From Biomphalaria glabrata (lineage: Eukaryota; Mollusca; Gastropoda; Planorbidae): a stretch of DNA of 64,000 nucleotides. This document shows positions 62,501-64,000 of the stretch, piece after piece. The notes under the pieces are model-generated. The model made no database searches and was not told the origin of the DNA. It saw only the letters and a list, made by a program, of their open reading frames with translations. The position numbers and the translations under genes are program-made. The stretch's first letter is position 1. Each line of letters starts with the position of its first letter. Where the stretch lies: positions 45,513,838 through 45,577,837 of the forward strand of contig NC_074712.1 of NCBI RefSeq assembly GCF_947242115.1, given 5' to 3'.

Positions 62501-63824
62501 CAAACTGATCTAAATGAGGGTGAACATCTTGAAAAACCTTGTGACTACTCTGAACACATATATTTTTAGGCAAGAATGTGGGTTTTGTGGCTGAGTGGTA
62601 AAAGCAGCTTGTCTGTCTATCAAGGAGGCTTAAGTTTGAATTGTGTTTGCCTACAGTAAAGGCAGCACAGAAACCTTCTCTCAGATACCCCCTTTCCCGC
62701 AGGTCCACACAAGAGATTGCTACAGCAGGAAAGATGCCCTATAAGTTACAAAAGTAATTTAAAAGACTTAACATTTGTATTTCTTAAATACAAGCAGATA
62801 ACAGATTTCTTTACTAAGTCATTTCACTAAGTATCAAAAGTTTTGTTATGTCATGATTTTTTCCCATTGTTATCGTTTTTTATCAGTGTTTTTTTTTTTT
62901 TTTTGAAAAAAAAAAAAATAGGTGCCAGTACTCAGTGATGTATTGCCTAACTTTTAATACTAAAAAAAATTAATAATAAACTTAAAATACAAGAAAAGTA
63001 ATAATTTTTGAAAAAGGTACTGGTGCGCACCATCACAAAAAAACAACAACAGGTGTTTATGTGTTTTTTAATATACATGTGTCTCTTAATTATAATTTTT
63101 TTTTTTGTAACATAAGCTTTCTGAAAATCTAAATAAAAAGCCTGGATATTTATCAAGTAAATAACTGTCTCTTATACATATTGTTTATTCTCTGAAACAT
63201 TTCTCATTGCACTTCCTAATAGCAAGCTGGTGTTATCTGTTCAAAAGCTTCAGTGAATACCAATCGCTTGTCTTGGTTGGGCCTTGGTCTCATGAGTCTA
63301 CAGTTTGGAATATTGGCTCGCCTTACCTGGTGGGAATATTCTTGGGATATTATGGAGCCTGTGACCTACTTTGTCACTTACGGAACTTCAATGGCCATGT
63401 TTGCATATTTTCTTCTCACAAAACAGGTTTGTAAATTTCTTTATATTCAAACTATATGTACAGATATGATAGGAACATCAGGGCATCCTGCATTTTATTA
63501 CTTTGGCTTAGATAACCTCGTATTTAAAAAACAATAATCTGCTAGTTACAAGATAGATAAGTCACAATGTAGATTAGAATAATATATTCTTTTTAAAAAT
63601 TTTTACAAATCTTTTTTTAGGAATATGTTTTTCCTGATGTAAAAGACCGTCAGTTCCTCATTAAATTTTACAAACTGGCAAATAAAGAGAAACTGGATGT
63701 TGATAAATACAATCAGCTCCGGGAAGCAATTACAGAGGCTGAGCATGATTTGCGCCGTCTTCGAGATCCTCTCCAACTGCATCTTCCTATCAAAGAAATG
63801 GACAAAATTGTGAAGAAAGAATAA
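58007..63824 (+). CDS. MCU: MCU, mitochondrial calcium uniporter pore subunit
   Basis: Forms the calcium-selective channel of the inner mitochondrial membrane. Seven coding exons: 58007-58126, 59937-60009, 61102-61272, 61916-62020, 62126-62286, 63223-63426 and 63621-63824. They give 345 aa (human 351), all with GT-AG junctions in frame. A basic, Ser-rich N-terminus (residues 1-65) looks like a mitochondrial transit peptide. The matrix domain begins [19 protein letters not shown] first coiled coil follows (about 165-210). The first membrane helix is [16 protein letters not shown] (226-241). The pore motif [11 protein letters not shown] (246-256) keeps the selectivity acids Asp252 and Glu255 and the Ser250 linked to Ru360 sensitivity. 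The second helix is about 257-276, then a C-terminal coiled coil ending [12 protein letters not shown]. The start is chosen as the only ATG before the transit-like segment. Intron 1 carries an unexplained minus-strand ORF. Confidence 0.96.
58846..59109 (-). pseudogene. Unrecognised minus-strand ORF in MCU intron 1
   Basis: An open frame of about 87 codons, of which 79 follow the first ATG. It contains [29 protein letters not shown] and [15 protein letters not shown]. Its composition is clearly more GC-rich and protein-like than the surrounding AT-rich intron. The last few codons run into TCTAGATCTAGA low-complexity DNA, so the natural 3' end is probably lost. An acceptor-like CCAAGCAG precedes the frame. 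It may be a gene fragment, a nested exon or a piece of a mobile element; I do not recognise the family. Confidence 0.35.
59501..59575. repeat. Long (TA)n microsatellite in MCU intron 1
   Basis: About 70 bases of nearly pure TA with AAATATATATG interruptions. Confidence 0.9.
60045..60415. repeat. Probable degraded repeat in MCU intron 2
   Basis: Unusually open on both strands and containing inverted copies of an ACCAAAAGTGCTTTTG-like word near 60183 and 60327. No termini or protein similarity are clear, so a decayed inverted-repeat element is a guess. Confidence 0.25.
60708..60750 (+). repeat. SINE head fragment
   Basis: TTCAGTGGCTGAGTGGTTAAA is a tRNA-like A-box region as in the SINE families of this window. 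The B box and body are missing. Confidence 0.35.
61470..61689 (+). mobile_element. tRNA-derived SINE (family 1), older copy, in MCU intron 3
   Basis: The head AGGGGCTAAGTGCTTAAGC and B box GGGTTTGAATC are followed by a body parallel to the 26983-27246 copy (GAAATAAAGGCAGTGG, GTTGCATGACACCC, TGCCCTAAAAGGGAAAC). Diverged by substitutions and short deletions, so older than the copy near 27 kb. Confidence 0.65.
62586..62745 (+). mobile_element. tRNA-derived SINE (family 2) in MCU intron 5
   Basis: TGTGGCTGAGTGGTAAAAGC and AGGAGGCTTAAGTTTGAATT give A-box and B-box-like parts. The body AGGCAGCACAGAAACCTTC, TCTCAGATACCCCC and AGAGATTGC matches the copies at 41243-41455 and 21078-21205. Confidence 0.6.
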
Positions 63825-64000
63825 TTGTATTTATTGTAAATTAAAAAAAAAAAGATTTTATTAATAGGTGACTTTGTATTATAGTATTTCTAAAACTTAA
63901 TATATATATTTATATACATACATATACCTACATATATATTTATGCACCTATTTATTCTAAGTTGATTAAATGAAAACTTTGATGTGATCAAAATGTTTTT
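63825..64000 (+). other. MCU 3' UTR start
   Basis: ATTAAA occurs 15 nt after the stop codon, too close to be the sole polyadenylation signal with confidence. The sequence is AT-rich and runs off the window. Confidence 0.4.

Overview
This is an AT-rich, intron-rich animal nuclear window. It carries four ordinary protein-coding genes embedded in transposon-derived DNA. Protein similarity, short exons with GT-AG introns, abundant tRNA-derived SINEs and TAGATCTAGA-rich low-complexity DNA suggest a gastropod mollusc, probably a freshwater pulmonate. That placement is inference from remembered family sequences, not a database result.

Layout. Positions 1-7150 are transposon debris: a BED-finger hAT transposase running off the left edge, a possible TIR element, a LINE RNase H remnant and a LINE C-terminal remnant. 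Positions 9883-26443 (minus) hold GBF1, an ARF guanine-nucleotide exchange factor; I traced 37 coding exons that sum exactly to 1,847 codons plus stop. Positions 30822-37898 (plus) hold LAMTOR3, 6 exons and 124 aa, with a three-codon first coding exon. Positions 40372-54880 (minus) hold CDP-diacylglycerol synthase, 11 exons and 456 aa; its 7-kb second intron contains stacked hAT, LINE and repeat insertions. Positions 58007-63824 (plus) hold MCU, the mitochondrial calcium uniporter pore, 7 exons and 345 aa. GBF1/LAMTOR3 and CDS/MCU are divergent pairs; LAMTOR3 and CDS converge tail to tail.

The four genes do not form one pathway. All act at internal membranes: Golgi ARF activation, the lysosomal Ragulator scaffold, ER phospholipid synthesis and mitochondrial calcium uptake. 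The adjacency is probably ancestral linkage. I found no undescribed biochemical system. The most unusual structures are two TIR-bounded elements whose interiors are built from diverged repeated modules (31928-33763 and 43321-45022), a hAT element with an 8-bp target duplication (50463-52904), and a LINE nested in a hAT (48302-50332).

No CRISPR arrays, rRNA genes, true tRNA genes or LTR/retroviral elements were recognised. Exon limits come from reading splice signals and protein similarity by eye. Transcription start sites and UTR limits are not established.
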